The notes under the pieces are model-generated. The model was not told where the DNA came from. It saw only the letters and a program-made list of their open reading frames with translations, and did not search any database. This document shows positions 35,486-43,839 of a stretch of DNA of 64,000 nucleotides, piece after piece. The translations under genes and the position numbers were made by a program. Origin of the DNA: Parapusillimonas sp013416435 (GTDB lineage Bacteria; Pseudomonadota; Gammaproteobacteria; Burkholderiales; Burkholderiaceae_B); contig NZ_CP197474.1 in NCBI RefSeq assembly GCF_052180245.1, forward strand, positions 2,976,001-3,040,000, given 5' to 3'. Position 1 is the first letter of the stretch, and each line of letters starts with the position of its first letter.

Positions 35486-36709
35486 TCAGCCGGCGGCCTT
35501 GGATTCCGCCACGAGGGGGCATGTGGATTCGGACAAAGGCTGGAAGGCGTCCGCAGCCGGTATGGTGGCGACCAGCTTGGACAGATCCCATTCGCCGGTG
35601 GACTCCGAAGGCCGCTTCACCTCGTACAGATACATGTCGTGGATCACCCGGCCGTCCGGGCGTATGGACGCATTGCGCATGACCAGGTCCTGTATGGGCA
35701 ATTCCCTCATCTTCGCCGCAACCACGTCGCCGTCGGTGGACTGCGCGGAAGCGACGGCTTTCAGATAATGCAGCACACTGGAATACACGCCGGCCTGCGT
35801 CATGGTCGGCTTCAGGCCGCGGAAGGCCTGCGCAAACCGGTCCGACCACTTGCGCGTGCCGTCATCGAAATCCCAATAGAATCCATCGACATACGTCAAG
35901 CCTTGCGCGGTATCCAGTCCCAGTGCGCGCAAATCCGAAAGAAAGATCAGGAGCGAGGCCAGCCGCTGTCCACCGGAGACGATCCCGAACTCGCGCGCCT
36001 GCTTGATGGCGTTGACCACGTCGGCCCCGCCATTGGCCAGCGCCACGACCTGCGCCTTTGAGCTTTGGGCCTGAAGCAGATAAGAGGCGAAATCCGGGAC
36101 ATTCAGGGGATGCAGCACCGAACCCACGACCGCGCCGCCCAGCTTCTGCACCATGTCCCCGGCGCCCTTCTGCAGGGAATGGCCGAACGCGTAGTCGACC
36201 GTGATGAAGAACCAGGACTTTCCGCCCTTCTCGATGGTGGCGCCCACACCGCCGACCGATTGGGAATAGACGTCGAACATCCAATGAAAGCCCACGGGAG
36301 AGCAAGACTTGTTGGTCAGTTCCGTGGTGGCCGGGCCGGAAAACATCACTACCTTGTTTTTCTCCTTGGCGATGCCTTGCACCGCCAGAGCCACGGCGGA
36401 GTTGGTCAGGTCCGCAATGGCGGTGACACCGTCCCGGTCGAACCATTCGCGCGCCTTGGCGGCGCCCACATCGGCCTTGTTCTGGTTGTCGGCCGACAGA
36501 AGATCGATGTCCATGCCCTTGCATTCGGCTGCCAGGCAGTCGTCGATGGCCAATTGCGCCGCGGCGACCGAACCCGCCCCGCCCATGGAGGCGTAGGTAC
36601 CCGACATATCGGTAAGGATGCCGATCTTGACCGCCGGCGCCTTGGCGCTGGCCGTTCCCAATACGCCCATGCAAACACTGATAGCCAGTGACACACTGAG
36701 TCTCTTCAT
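35486..36709 (-). CDS. ABC transporter substrate-binding protein, branched-chain amino acid (LivK) type
   Basis: 407 residues. A Sec signal peptide (LSVSLAISVCMGVLGTASAKA) precedes a type I periplasmic binding fold (KIGILTDMSGTYASMGGAGSVAAAQLAIDD, in parts). This is the HAAT/LivK family that binds amino acids, amides or aromatic acids. No permease or ATPase genes accompany it, so it is an orphan or works with a transporter elsewhere. It heads a probable operon with mmsA and is divergent from a LysR regulator. Confidence 0.9.
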   Translation of the reverse strand: MKRLSVSLAISVCMGVLGTASAKAPAVKIGILTDMSGTYASMGGAGSVAAAQLAIDDCLAAECKGMDIDLLSADNQNKADVGAAKAREWFDRDGVTAIADLTNSAVALAVQGIAKEKNKVVMFSGPATTELTNKSCSPVGFHWMFDVYSQSVGGVGATIEKGGKSWFFITVDYAFGHSLQKGAGDMVQKLGGAVVGSVLHPLNVPDFASYLLQAQSSKAQVVALANGGADVVNAIKQAREFGIVSGGQRLASLLIFLSDLRALGLDTAQGLTYVDGFYWDFDDGTRKWSDRFAQAFRGLKPTMTQAGVYSSVLHYLKAVASAQSTDGDVVAAKMRELPIQDLVMRNASIRPDGRVIHDMYLYEVKRPSESTGEWDLSKLVATIPAADAFQPLSESTCPLVAESKAAG

Positions 36710-36801
36710 GCTTGTCTCCGATGTTTTTTATAGGGTCGCGCCCGCAGGCACTCTCGCAGTGTAGTTGTGTAAAAAACTAATTCCTATCAAAATATTTGCA
36801 C

Positions 36802-36814
36802 ATTAGTTGCTAAT
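36802..36814. promoter_or_regulatory. Candidate LysR-type operator
   Basis: ATTAG-TTG-CTAAT is a perfect dyad in the 120-bp divergent gap (36710-36829), 16 bp before the LysR start codon, and contains the T-N11-A pattern of LysR sites. The flanks hold further TTGTGT / TGCACAA elements. The position suits self-regulation and control of the livK-mmsA unit. Confidence 0.45.
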
Positions 36815-36829
36815 TTATGCACAACAGCC

Positions 36830-37789
36830 ATGCTCGACTGGGACGGAATCCGTTATTTTCTTGAAGTGGCCCGCACGCAGCGCGTCAGCGCCGCGGCGCA
36901 GCGCCTGGGTGTGCGCCACAGCACCGTCTCGCGCAGGATCCAGGCCCTTGAACGCGAACTGAACGCCGTCCTGTTCAACAAGTCGAAGGCCAGCGGCTTC
37001 ACGCTGACCGAAGATGGCCAACGCTTTTTTGCCTACGCCGAACGCATAGAAGGCACGCTGATCAATGCGCGTGAAGAAATATCCGGCCAGTCGCAAGCCG
37101 TGTCGGGCCATTTGCGCGTTGGCTCGACCGAAGGATTCGGCAGCTATGTCCTGGCGCCGCTCATGGTGGACTTCCAGCGCCGCTTTCCCGCAGTGACGCT
37201 GGACATCATGCCCGTGCCCCGTTTCATCAGCCTTTCCAAGCGCGAGGCCGATATCGCGATCTCCCTGGAACGCCCGCAGCGTGGGCCCTATCTATGCACG
37301 AAGCTGCTGGATTATTCGCTCAAGCTCTATGGCAGCAAGGCATATCTGGTGGATTCCCACCCGATACGCAGCAAGGCCGACCTGCCATCGCACACCTTCA
37401 TCGGCTATGTCGAAGAGCTCCTGTTCAGCGATCACTTGCGCTATCTCGAGGACATCGTTTCCGACGCAAGAGTGATATTCAAGAGCACCAGCGTCGTGGC
37501 GCAATACCACGCCGCCCTGCAAGGCCAGTCTCTGGCCATCCTGCCCTGCTTCATGGCGGCACAGGACACCAGGCTCCAAGCCGTCCTCGAAGACGAGATC
37601 GAGGTGCGGCGCAGCTTCTGGATGTATTGCCACGAAGACCTCCGGCATTCCAGCCGCGTCATGGCGCTGTGGGACTTTCTGAAGGCCTCCGTACAGCTCA
37701 ACCAGGGCCTGATGCGGGGTGATGAGGGCACACTGAAATACCTGCCGCGGGAAGCGGGCGGGAACGCCGCCGTCGCGCAAGGCATCTAA
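36830..37789 (+). CDS. LysR-family transcriptional regulator
   Basis: 319 residues. The N-terminal winged helix (WDGIRYFLEVARTQRVSAAAQRLGVRHSTVSRRIQALE, in parts) is followed by an effector domain (GHLRVGSTEGFGSYVLAPLMVDF). It is divergent from livK-mmsA, so it likely controls that pair in response to a branched-chain catabolite; this is inferred from position only. The start ATG at 36830 has no good Shine-Dalgarno. An ECF sigma gene follows 31 bp downstream on the same strand. Confidence 0.9.
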   Translation: MLDWDGIRYFLEVARTQRVSAAAQRLGVRHSTVSRRIQALERELNAVLFNKSKASGFTLTEDGQRFFAYAERIEGTLINAREEISGQSQAVSGHLRVGSTEGFGSYVLAPLMVDFQRRFPAVTLDIMPVPRFISLSKREADIAISLERPQRGPYLCTKLLDYSLKLYGSKAYLVDSHPIRSKADLPSHTFIGYVEELLFSDHLRYLEDIVSDARVIFKSTSVVAQYHAALQGQSLAILPCFMAAQDTRLQAVLEDEIEVRRSFWMYCHEDLRHSSRVMALWDFLKASVQLNQGLMRGDEGTLKYLPREAGGNAAVAQGI

Positions 37790-37820
37790 TGGGGCAAGCA
37801 GATACATTCAGGATACCGAC

Positions 37821-38516
37821 ATGCCGCTCGCCCTGGTCAAACCCCAAGAAAATCATCTCGCCGACCTGCATCTGGCGCAACGCATCGCTCAAGGCGACCG
37901 CCAGGCCTTCATTGGCCTGATGCGCAGCCTGAACCAGCGCATGTATCGCAGCGCGCGAAGCATTCTACGCAACGATGCGGACGCTGAGGAGGCCGTACAA
38001 GACGCCTTCTACAAGGCCTACTGTGCCATGCACCGTTTCCACGGAAACTCCGCGCTCTCGACCTGGCTGGTGCGCATCGTGATCAACGAGTCCGTGCACC
38101 GCCTGCGCAAGATCAACCACCTGGCGGCCTGGCTCGAGTTCAAGGACGAGCCTTTAGATGGGGACATCAGCATGGAAACCTCGACGCCCCTGTCGGTGGG
38201 TGGCACGCCGGAGCAAAACCTGGCGGGACGCCAAGTCCGGCACATTCTGGAAACACGCATCGATCAGCTTCCCGATCTCTTCCGCATGGTGTTCGTTCTG
38301 CGCGCCGTCGAAGAACTGAGCGTGGAAGAGACAGCCGCGCTCTTGCAGATTGCGCCGGCCACCGTGCGCAGCCGCTATTTCCGCGCGCGCCGCCTGCTAC
38401 GCGAATCTCTTGGAAGCATGCCGAAAGACGCCCTGCCCGAAAGCTTCAGCTTTGCCGGCGACCGCTGCAACCGCATCGTGGCAAACGTCCTCGCCCGGCT
38501 CGACGCCGCGCCATAG
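37821..38516 (+). CDS. ECF-type RNA polymerase sigma factor
   Basis: 231 residues. Region 2 is visible as ILRNDADAEEAVQDAFYKAYCAM, and region 4 as LPDLFRMVFVLRAVEELSVEETAALLQIAPATVRSRYFRARRLLRE (in parts). The C-terminus adds about 30 residues with FAGDRCNRIVANVLARL. No anti-sigma gene is adjacent. The next two genes encode a ferritin-like protein and a cytochrome c, so the sigma factor may direct that unit, perhaps in oxidative or metal stress; this is inference. Confidence 0.92.
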   Translation: MPLALVKPQENHLADLHLAQRIAQGDRQAFIGLMRSLNQRMYRSARSILRNDADAEEAVQDAFYKAYCAMHRFHGNSALSTWLVRIVINESVHRLRKINHLAAWLEFKDEPLDGDISMETSTPLSVGGTPEQNLAGRQVRHILETRIDQLPDLFRMVFVLRAVEELSVEETAALLQIAPATVRSRYFRARRLLRESLGSMPKDALPESFSFAGDRCNRIVANVLARLDAAP

Positions 38517-38587
38517 CGCAGGTCTTCCCCGCTCCTCTCTTTTCCCCATCAGGGGCCACTCCATCCTTTTCCTCAAGGAGAAGCATC

Positions 38588-39163
38588 ATGTCGTTTCTCG
38601 CTTTTGCCGCCACGCCGGCCTTGCACCTTCCGCGCCGCGCCTTTCTCGGCGGCACCGGCCTCGTCCTGTCGGGCACTGCCATTGCCCTGCTCGCCGGACG
38701 GCCCGCCCTGGCCAAGGGCCAGGACGCGCCGGCTTCCGATGTCCGCGTCCTGAACTCCGCCCTGAGCGCCGAACTGGAAGCCATTGCGGCCTATCAGCTG
38801 GGCGCGGACAGCGGCCTGCTGAAGCCGCCCGTCCGGGACCTTGCCCTCACTTTTCAGGGACATCATGCCCAGCATGCGGAACTGCTGGCGAAAACCGTTC
38901 AGACGCTCGGCGGCCGACCCGCCTCGGCCAAGGACAAATATCAATTTCCGACCGATAAACTCAAGTCTCAGGAAGATGTGCTCCGCTTCGCCGCGCTGCT
39001 GGAAAAAGGGGCGGTCAGCGCCTACCTCGGCGCCGTGCCCATCCTGGACAATCGCGAACTCGCAAAGGCGGCGGCCAGCATACTGGGCGATGAAGCCATG
39101 CACTGGGCCGTGCTGCGCAATGCCCTGGGAGAGGCGCCGGTGCCGGACGCTTTCGTATCATGA
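38588..39163 (+). CDS. Ferritin-like domain protein, exported
   Basis: 191 residues. The N-terminus has a twin-arginine-like signal (PRRAFLGGTGLVLSGTAIALL, residues 15-36), cleaved near ALAKG. The mature part is a four-helix ferritin-like domain: ELEAIAAYQLGADSG, HHAQHAELL, EKGAVSAYLGAVP and DEAMHWAVLR supply Glu and His metal ligands (about Glu62/64, His95, Glu139, Glu169, His172). Possible role: periplasmic di-iron protein. The end overlaps the cytochrome gene (ATGA). A good AAGGAG site precedes the ATG. Confidence 0.85.
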   Translation: MSFLAFAATPALHLPRRAFLGGTGLVLSGTAIALLAGRPALAKGQDAPASDVRVLNSALSAELEAIAAYQLGADSGLLKPPVRDLALTFQGHHAQHAELLAKTVQTLGGRPASAKDKYQFPTDKLKSQEDVLRFAALLEKGAVSAYLGAVPILDNRELAKAAASILGDEAMHWAVLRNALGEAPVPDAFVS

Positions 39164-39552
39164 TCATGCGCCTAGCGTTGGGAGCCGGGCTGCTTTCAGG
39201 CGCCTCGCTGTGCGTGGCGGGCCCTGCCGGCGACGCCGTTCGAGGCGCCACCGTCTATGAGCGATGTCTGGCCTGCCATGCCCTGGCCTACGACCGGACC
39301 GGTCCGCGGCACTGCGGCCTGCTGGGGCGTAAGGCGGGGTCTGTGCCCGGCTTTCCTTACTCTCCGGCCATGCGGGCTTCCGGCCTAGTCTGGGACCAGG
39401 CTGCGCTGGACGCCTTCCTGCGCAGCCCCATGGACAGCGTGCCGGGAACGTCCATGGGCTATGCGGGCATCCCCGACCCCCAGGAGCGCGCCGACCTCAT
39501 TGCATGGCTGCGACAGGCCGACTCGTCGCCCGAATGCAAGGCCCGGAAGTAG
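39160..39552 (+). CDS. Small c-type cytochrome (class I)
   Basis: 130 residues. Signal peptide about residues 1-20 (GAGLLSGASLCVA). Heme-binding CLACH is at Cys36/Cys39/His40, and the sixth ligand is probably Met99 in GTSMGYAGI. The GLLGRKAGSVPGFPYSPAM stretch is typical of c2/c550-type cytochromes. Periplasmic electron carrier, co-translated with the ferritin-like protein (4-bp overlap), so the two may exchange electrons. The G of its TAG stop is the first base of a palindrome unit. Confidence 0.9.
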   Translation: MIMRLALGAGLLSGASLCVAGPAGDAVRGATVYERCLACHALAYDRTGPRHCGLLGRKAGSVPGFPYSPAMRASGLVWDQAALDAFLRSPMDSVPGTSMGYAGIPDPQERADLIAWLRQADSSPECKARK

Positions 39553-39639
39553 GGGTCAGACCCCGTACGGGGTCTGACCCCGAGATCTCCCGTACGGGGT
39601 CCGGACGTGGGGGTCAGACCCCGTAGGGGGTCTGACCCC
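39552..39639. repeat. Palindrome cluster H
   Basis: Full units at 39552-39581 and 39610-39639. Between them is a partial (CGTACGGGGTCCGG). The first unit overlaps the last base of the cytochrome stop codon. Convergent junction with lptF, whose stop lies 15 bp beyond. Confidence 0.95.
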
Positions 39640-39654
39640 AAGGCCTCCCCCCGC

Positions 39655-40776
39655 TCAAACCGCGGGGTCGGGTGGAGCCGGATCCTTGGGAGCCTTGACG
39701 CGCAGCTTGCGCCACATCATATAGGCCATCAACGCCGTGAAAATGGCATGCACCAGCCAGACGCCGACGCCGAAACTCAATTGCCCGCTACCGATCCAGC
39801 CACGCGACAGATTGATCAGGTTCATGTAAAGCAGGCCGACCAGGCCGGCGATGAGAAAATCGCCCGAGCGCCCGAGCCGCGGATTGACCGAGCCCAGCGG
39901 AATGGCCAGCAAGGCGAGGTTCAATGCCGCCAGCGGCAAGGCCAGCCGCCACATGATCTGCGACCTGGCCTCGTCCGTGTCGTCGGCGAACAGCTGCATG
40001 GTCGGCCTGGCCTTGATCTGGCTTTCGGCAAGCTGGCGCGCCGCGTCGATCGAGCTCGCGCTGGCCTTGCTTTCGAGTCGGAAGCCGTAGCGCTCGAAGT
40101 CGATCAGGCGAAAATCGGGCAGGCCGGGCTTCAGGTCGTAGCGATGGCCTTCGCTCAAGACCAGAAAGCGGTCGCCGTTGGCTTCCTCCTGGATGCGCGC
40201 GCCTTGAGCAGTGACGACGCTCAGCCATTCCTGATCCACGACCCGCGCAATGATGTTGCCCATCTCCTCGCCCGGTTGCGTGGGCTGTTCGGCAAAAAAC
40301 ACCCGTGCGCCGTCATTGGTTTCGATGAACTGGCCGGTCGTCACCTTGGAAAGGTCGGAACGCTGCTCGTAGCGCTGCCGGTACTCGGTGATCTGTCGAT
40401 AGGCCCAGGGCGAGGCGACCAGGGTCAGGACCGCGATCATCAAGGCGATCGGCACCGCGCAGCGCATGATCGGCCCTATCCAGTCTTTCAGCGATAGCCC
40501 GCTGGCAAACCACACCACCATTTCGGATTCACGGAAATTGCGCGTGACCGTCGTCAGGACGGCAATGAACAGCGACACCGACAAAATGACGGGCAAGGCG
40601 GTGATGCTGGAAAACGTGGCCAGCCCGAACACCACGTCGGCGCCTATGGACCCGTTGGCTGCCTCGCCAAGCAAGCGCACCAGCAATACGCTGAGCCACA
40701 CCACCAGCAGCGTGGACAGCACGACGCCGGCGTGACTCATGATTTCCGAGACTACGGAACGCTTGAATAGTGACAT
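39655..40776 (-). CDS. lptF: LPS export ABC transporter permease LptF
   Basis: 373 residues with the YjgP/YjgQ layout: helices near residues 15-35, 50-75 and 100-125, a large periplasmic beta-jellyroll part (TTGQFIETNDGARVFFAEQ, GARIQEEANGDRFLVLSEGHRYD), then three C-terminal helices. LptF with LptG and LptB extracts LPS from the inner membrane. lptG is not adjacent in this window. Divergent from pepA with a 55-bp gap, the same arrangement as in E. coli pepA/lptF, which supports the call. Confidence 0.95.
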   Translation of the reverse strand: MSLFKRSVVSEIMSHAGVVLSTLLVVWLSVLLVRLLGEAANGSIGADVVFGLATFSSITALPVILSVSLFIAVLTTVTRNFRESEMVVWFASGLSLKDWIGPIMRCAVPIALMIAVLTLVASPWAYRQITEYRQRYEQRSDLSKVTTGQFIETNDGARVFFAEQPTQPGEEMGNIIARVVDQEWLSVVTAQGARIQEEANGDRFLVLSEGHRYDLKPGLPDFRLIDFERYGFRLESKASASSIDAARQLAESQIKARPTMQLFADDTDEARSQIMWRLALPLAALNLALLAIPLGSVNPRLGRSGDFLIAGLVGLLYMNLINLSRGWIGSGQLSFGVGVWLVHAIFTALMAYMMWRKLRVKAPKDPAPPDPAV

Positions 40777-40831
40777 GAGAGAATATGCGGGATAATCACA
40801 AGCATCCTATGGACACTCTCGGGAAACTGGA

Positions 40832-42343
40832 ATGGAATTTAGCACACAGACCACCGCTTCATTGCATCAATTGAAAACAGCGGCGCTGGCCATCGGCATA
40901 TTCGCCGACGGCGCGCTGAGCCCTGCCGCTGAAACCATCGATCGCGCAAGCAATGGCGCCGTGAGCGCGGCGCTCAAGACTGAATTCAAAGGCAAGGCCG
41001 GTAGCCATCTTGCCCTGCACAACCTGCCCGGCGTGAGCGCCGTACGCGTCATTTTAGTCGGCCTGGGCAATCAAGAATCCTATACAGCCGCCACGCATGC
41101 CAAAGCCGAACAGGCTTTCGCAAAATACTGCGTCGGCGCCAACCTGTCCGAAGGCACCTCCACGCTGGCCGCCATCGACTGCCCCGACAGCAGCTTGCGG
41201 GCCCGCGCCCGTTCCGCCGCCTGCGCCGCCGGCGTGTCGGTCTACCGGTACAGCGCCACCCTGAGCAAAGACAAGGAAAAGGATGGCGCGCCCAAACTCA
41301 AGAAGTTCACGGTCTGGATCCCGCGCACACAGGCAACCCAAGTCCAGAACGGACTGCGCGAAGGTCGCGCCATCGCCAACGGCATGAACCTCACGCGCGA
41401 ACTCGGCGACCTGCCACCCAACGTCTGCACGCCCACCTATCTGGGCGCCACCGCCAAAAAGCTGGCCAAGGAGTTCAAGTCGCTCAAGGCCGAAGTCCTC
41501 AACGCCAAACAGATCGAAGCCCTCAAGATGGGCTCCTTCCTTTCGGTGGCGCGCGGCTCCTATGAACCGCCCGCCTTCATCGTCCTCAGGCACACGCCCG
41601 CCACGGGCAAGCCCGCATCGAAGGGCGACAAGGCGCCCATCGTACTGGTCGGCAAAGGCATTACCTTCGACGCCGGCGGCATCTCGCTCAAGCCCGCCGC
41701 CAACATGGACGAAATGAAATACGACATGTGCGGCGCCGCCAGCGTGCTGGGCACGCTGCGCGCGGTTGCCGAGCTCGAGCTCGGCCGCGAAGTCATCGGC
41801 CTGATTCCCGCCTGCGAGAACCTGCCCAGCGGGCGTGCCAACAAGCCGGGCGACGTCGTCACCAGCATGTCGGGCCAGACCATCGAAATCCTCAATACCG
41901 ATGCCGAGGGCCGCCTGGTGCTGTGCGATGCCCTGACATACGCCGAACGCTTCAAGCCGGCCGCCGTGATCGACATCGCCACCCTGACCGGCGCTTGCGT
42001 GGTGGCGCTGGGCCATGTCAACACCGGGCTTTTCAGCAAGAGCGACGAACTCGCCGACAGCCTTCTGAAAGCGGGACGCGAGGCCAACGATACCGCATGG
42101 CGCATGCCCCTGGAGGACGCCTATCAGGAACAGCTCCATTCGAATTTCGCCGACATGGCCAATATCGGCGGCATGCCGGGAGGATCCGTCACGGCGGCGT
42201 GCTTCCTGTCGCGGTTCACCAAGAACTATCCCTGGGCACACCTGGACATCGCCGGCACGGCGTGGCGCAGCGGCAAGGACAAGGGCGCATCGGGCCGCCC
42301 TGTCCCCTTGCTCGTCCATTACCTGCTGGCCCAGGCGGGCTGA
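40832..42343 (+). CDS. pepA: Leucyl aminopeptidase (cytosol aminopeptidase, M17)
   Basis: 503 residues. The M17 signatures are VGKGITFDAGGISLKP (metal-binding Lys and Asp), MKYDMCGAASVLG and the family pattern NTDAEGRLVLCDAL. It removes N-terminal residues from peptides using two metal ions; the E. coli protein also binds DNA in plasmid dimer resolution and carAB control. It is divergent from lptF and 7 bp upstream of holC, the conserved pepA-holC order. Confidence 0.97.
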   Translation: MEFSTQTTASLHQLKTAALAIGIFADGALSPAAETIDRASNGAVSAALKTEFKGKAGSHLALHNLPGVSAVRVILVGLGNQESYTAATHAKAEQAFAKYCVGANLSEGTSTLAAIDCPDSSLRARARSAACAAGVSVYRYSATLSKDKEKDGAPKLKKFTVWIPRTQATQVQNGLREGRAIANGMNLTRELGDLPPNVCTPTYLGATAKKLAKEFKSLKAEVLNAKQIEALKMGSFLSVARGSYEPPAFIVLRHTPATGKPASKGDKAPIVLVGKGITFDAGGISLKPAANMDEMKYDMCGAASVLGTLRAVAELELGREVIGLIPACENLPSGRANKPGDVVTSMSGQTIEILNTDAEGRLVLCDALTYAERFKPAAVIDIATLTGACVVALGHVNTGLFSKSDELADSLLKAGREANDTAWRMPLEDAYQEQLHSNFADMANIGGMPGGSVTAACFLSRFTKNYPWAHLDIAGTAWRSGKDKGASGRPVPLLVHYLLAQAG

Positions 42344-42350
42344 ACCGGCA

Positions 42351-42800
42351 GTGAGCCGCATCGACTTCGCCTTCGGCGCGCCGGACCGTCTGCGCATGGC
42401 TTGCCAAGTCGCCAACAAGCAGTTTCTGGCGGGCCGCCGGCTGGTCGTCTATACGCAAGACCAGGCCCGGCTGGCCAAATTCGATCGCTTGCTGTGGGGC
42501 TTCGAAGCCACGGCCTTCGTGCCCCATGTCCATGCCGACGACGCGCTCGCCCCGGAAACGCCGGTGCTGCTGACCAGCAACGCGCCCGTCCCGCCCGAGC
42601 CCGGCGCAGCCCAGGCCCCATGCTGGCTGCTCAACCTGGACCTCCAGTGCCCGCCGAACGCCGGGCAATTCGAGCGGATCCTGGAAATCGTGTCCGGCCA
42701 CGACGAAGACAAGCTCGCGGCACGCGAACGGTGGCGCGAATACCAGGCGGCCGGGCACGACCTGCATGCCCATGACGTGTCCTCGGCATCCAAGCGCTGA
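42351..42800 (+). CDS. holC: DNA polymerase III chi subunit
   Basis: 149 residues from a GTG start at 42351. The chi fold is recognisable (RMACQVANKQFLAGRRLVVYT, FDRLLWGFEATAFVPHVHA, PVLLTSN, FERILEIVSGHDEDKLAARERWREYQAAGHDL in parts). Chi links the clamp loader to single-strand-binding protein, and in E. coli also binds YoaA helicase, whose homologue is at 1.4-3.5 kb. valS, which commonly follows holC, is replaced here by a repeat cluster and a membrane-protein gene. Confidence 0.92.
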   Translation: MSRIDFAFGAPDRLRMACQVANKQFLAGRRLVVYTQDQARLAKFDRLLWGFEATAFVPHVHADDALAPETPVLLTSNAPVPPEPGAAQAPCWLLNLDLQCPPNAGQFERILEIVSGHDEDKLAARERWREYQAAGHDLHAHDVSSASKR

Positions 42801-42804
42801 ACGG

Positions 42805-42940
42805 GGGTCGGACCCCGTACGGTGCCTGACCCCTTCAATGGAACCCATCACGACGTCAGGGGTCAGACCCCATATGGGGTCTGACCCCAACAATGAAATC
42901 CGGCGCGACCACCGGGGTCAGACCCTTTGGGTCTGACCCC
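42805..42940. repeat. Palindrome cluster I
   Basis: Units at 42805-42834, 42860-42889 and 42914-42940 (27 bp, shortened centre). The first starts 4 bp after the holC stop. Unit 1 has diverged in its right half (GGTGCCTGACCCC). Co-directional junction; the space from 42941 to the next ATG at 43020 must hold the downstream promoter. Confidence 0.94.
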
Positions 42941-43019
42941 ATAATCAGCACCTTGCATTTTCAGCTAGTTGTCAGTTAACCTTAGCGTTAAAGTTTCTAT
43001 CTATCTCAAAGGAAGCATC

Positions 43020-43727
43020 ATGAGCGATCTTCGTCCAACCTTGGCTGACAACGGCGCGTACTCCACCGCCACGTCGGCAGCGGTGCGCAACCGTGTCATG
43101 CGCAATACTTATGGGCTGCTTGCCCTTTCGCTGGTGCCTACCGTCCTGGGCGCCTTCGTCGGGCTGAATTCAGGCATCAATCAAGTCATGGGCGCCAGCC
43201 CCGGCACCAGCGCCATCGTCTTCCTGATCGGCGCATTCGGCCTCATGTACCTCATCGAGCGCAACAAGAACAGCTCGGTCGGCGTCGCGCTGCTGCTCGC
43301 CTTCACGTTCTTCATGGGCATCATGCTGTCGCGCCTGCTGGGCCACGTCATGGGCCTGGCCAACGGCTCGCAGCTCATCATGCTGGCCTTCGGCGGCACG
43401 GCGGTGGTGTTCGGCGCCATGGCAAGCGTCGCCAGCACCAGCAAGCGCGACTTCTCCACCATGCACAAGTTCTTGTTCATTGGCGTGGTGATCCTCATCG
43501 TGGCCTCGCTCGCCAACATCTTCCTGCAGTTGCCCGCACTTATGCTGACCATCTCCGTCATGGCCATCGGCATTTTCTCGGCACTGCTTCTGGTAGACCT
43601 CCAGCGCGTCATCAACGGCGGCGAAACCAACTACGTTACGGCCACGCTCGCCATCTACCTGGACGTCTACAATATTTTCGCCAACCTGCTCATGCTGCTC
43701 GGCATTTTCGGCGGCGACCGGGAATAA
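43020..43727 (+). CDS. Bax inhibitor-1/YccA family membrane protein
   Basis: 235 residues from the ATG at 43020 (GGAAG upstream). Seven hydrophobic helices are visible, starting NTYGLLALSLVPTVLGAFVG and ending TLAIYLDVYNIFANLLMLLGIF. The family signature LDVYNIFxxLLxL(L/F)G is present. E. coli YccA modulates the FtsH protease at the inner membrane; others act as calcium leak channels. Function here is by family only. Convergent with rarD across cluster J. Confidence 0.92.
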   Translation: MSDLRPTLADNGAYSTATSAAVRNRVMRNTYGLLALSLVPTVLGAFVGLNSGINQVMGASPGTSAIVFLIGAFGLMYLIERNKNSSVGVALLLAFTFFMGIMLSRLLGHVMGLANGSQLIMLAFGGTAVVFGAMASVASTSKRDFSTMHKFLFIGVVILIVASLANIFLQLPALMLTISVMAIGIFSALLLVDLQRVINGGETNYVTATLAIYLDVYNIFANLLMLLGIFGGDRE

Positions 43728-43735
43728 AGGCGATA

Positions 43736-43816
43736 GGTGTCAGACCTCATGCGGGGTCTGACACCCAGATCGGACCTCGAGACCATGGGGTCAGGCCCCG
43801 TACGGGGCCTGACCCC
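43736..43816. repeat. Palindrome cluster J, with covarying variants
   Basis: Units at 43736-43765 and 43787-43816. Unit 1 has changed outer bases on both sides (GGTGTC...GACACC). Unit 2 reads GGGGTCAGGCCCC / GGGGCCTGACCCC. In both, changes in one half are matched in the other half, which keeps the 13-bp hairpin stem but breaks the internal symmetry of each half. Confidence 0.94.
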
Positions 43817-43839
43817 CTCTTCTTGCGCCTCAGGCGGGT

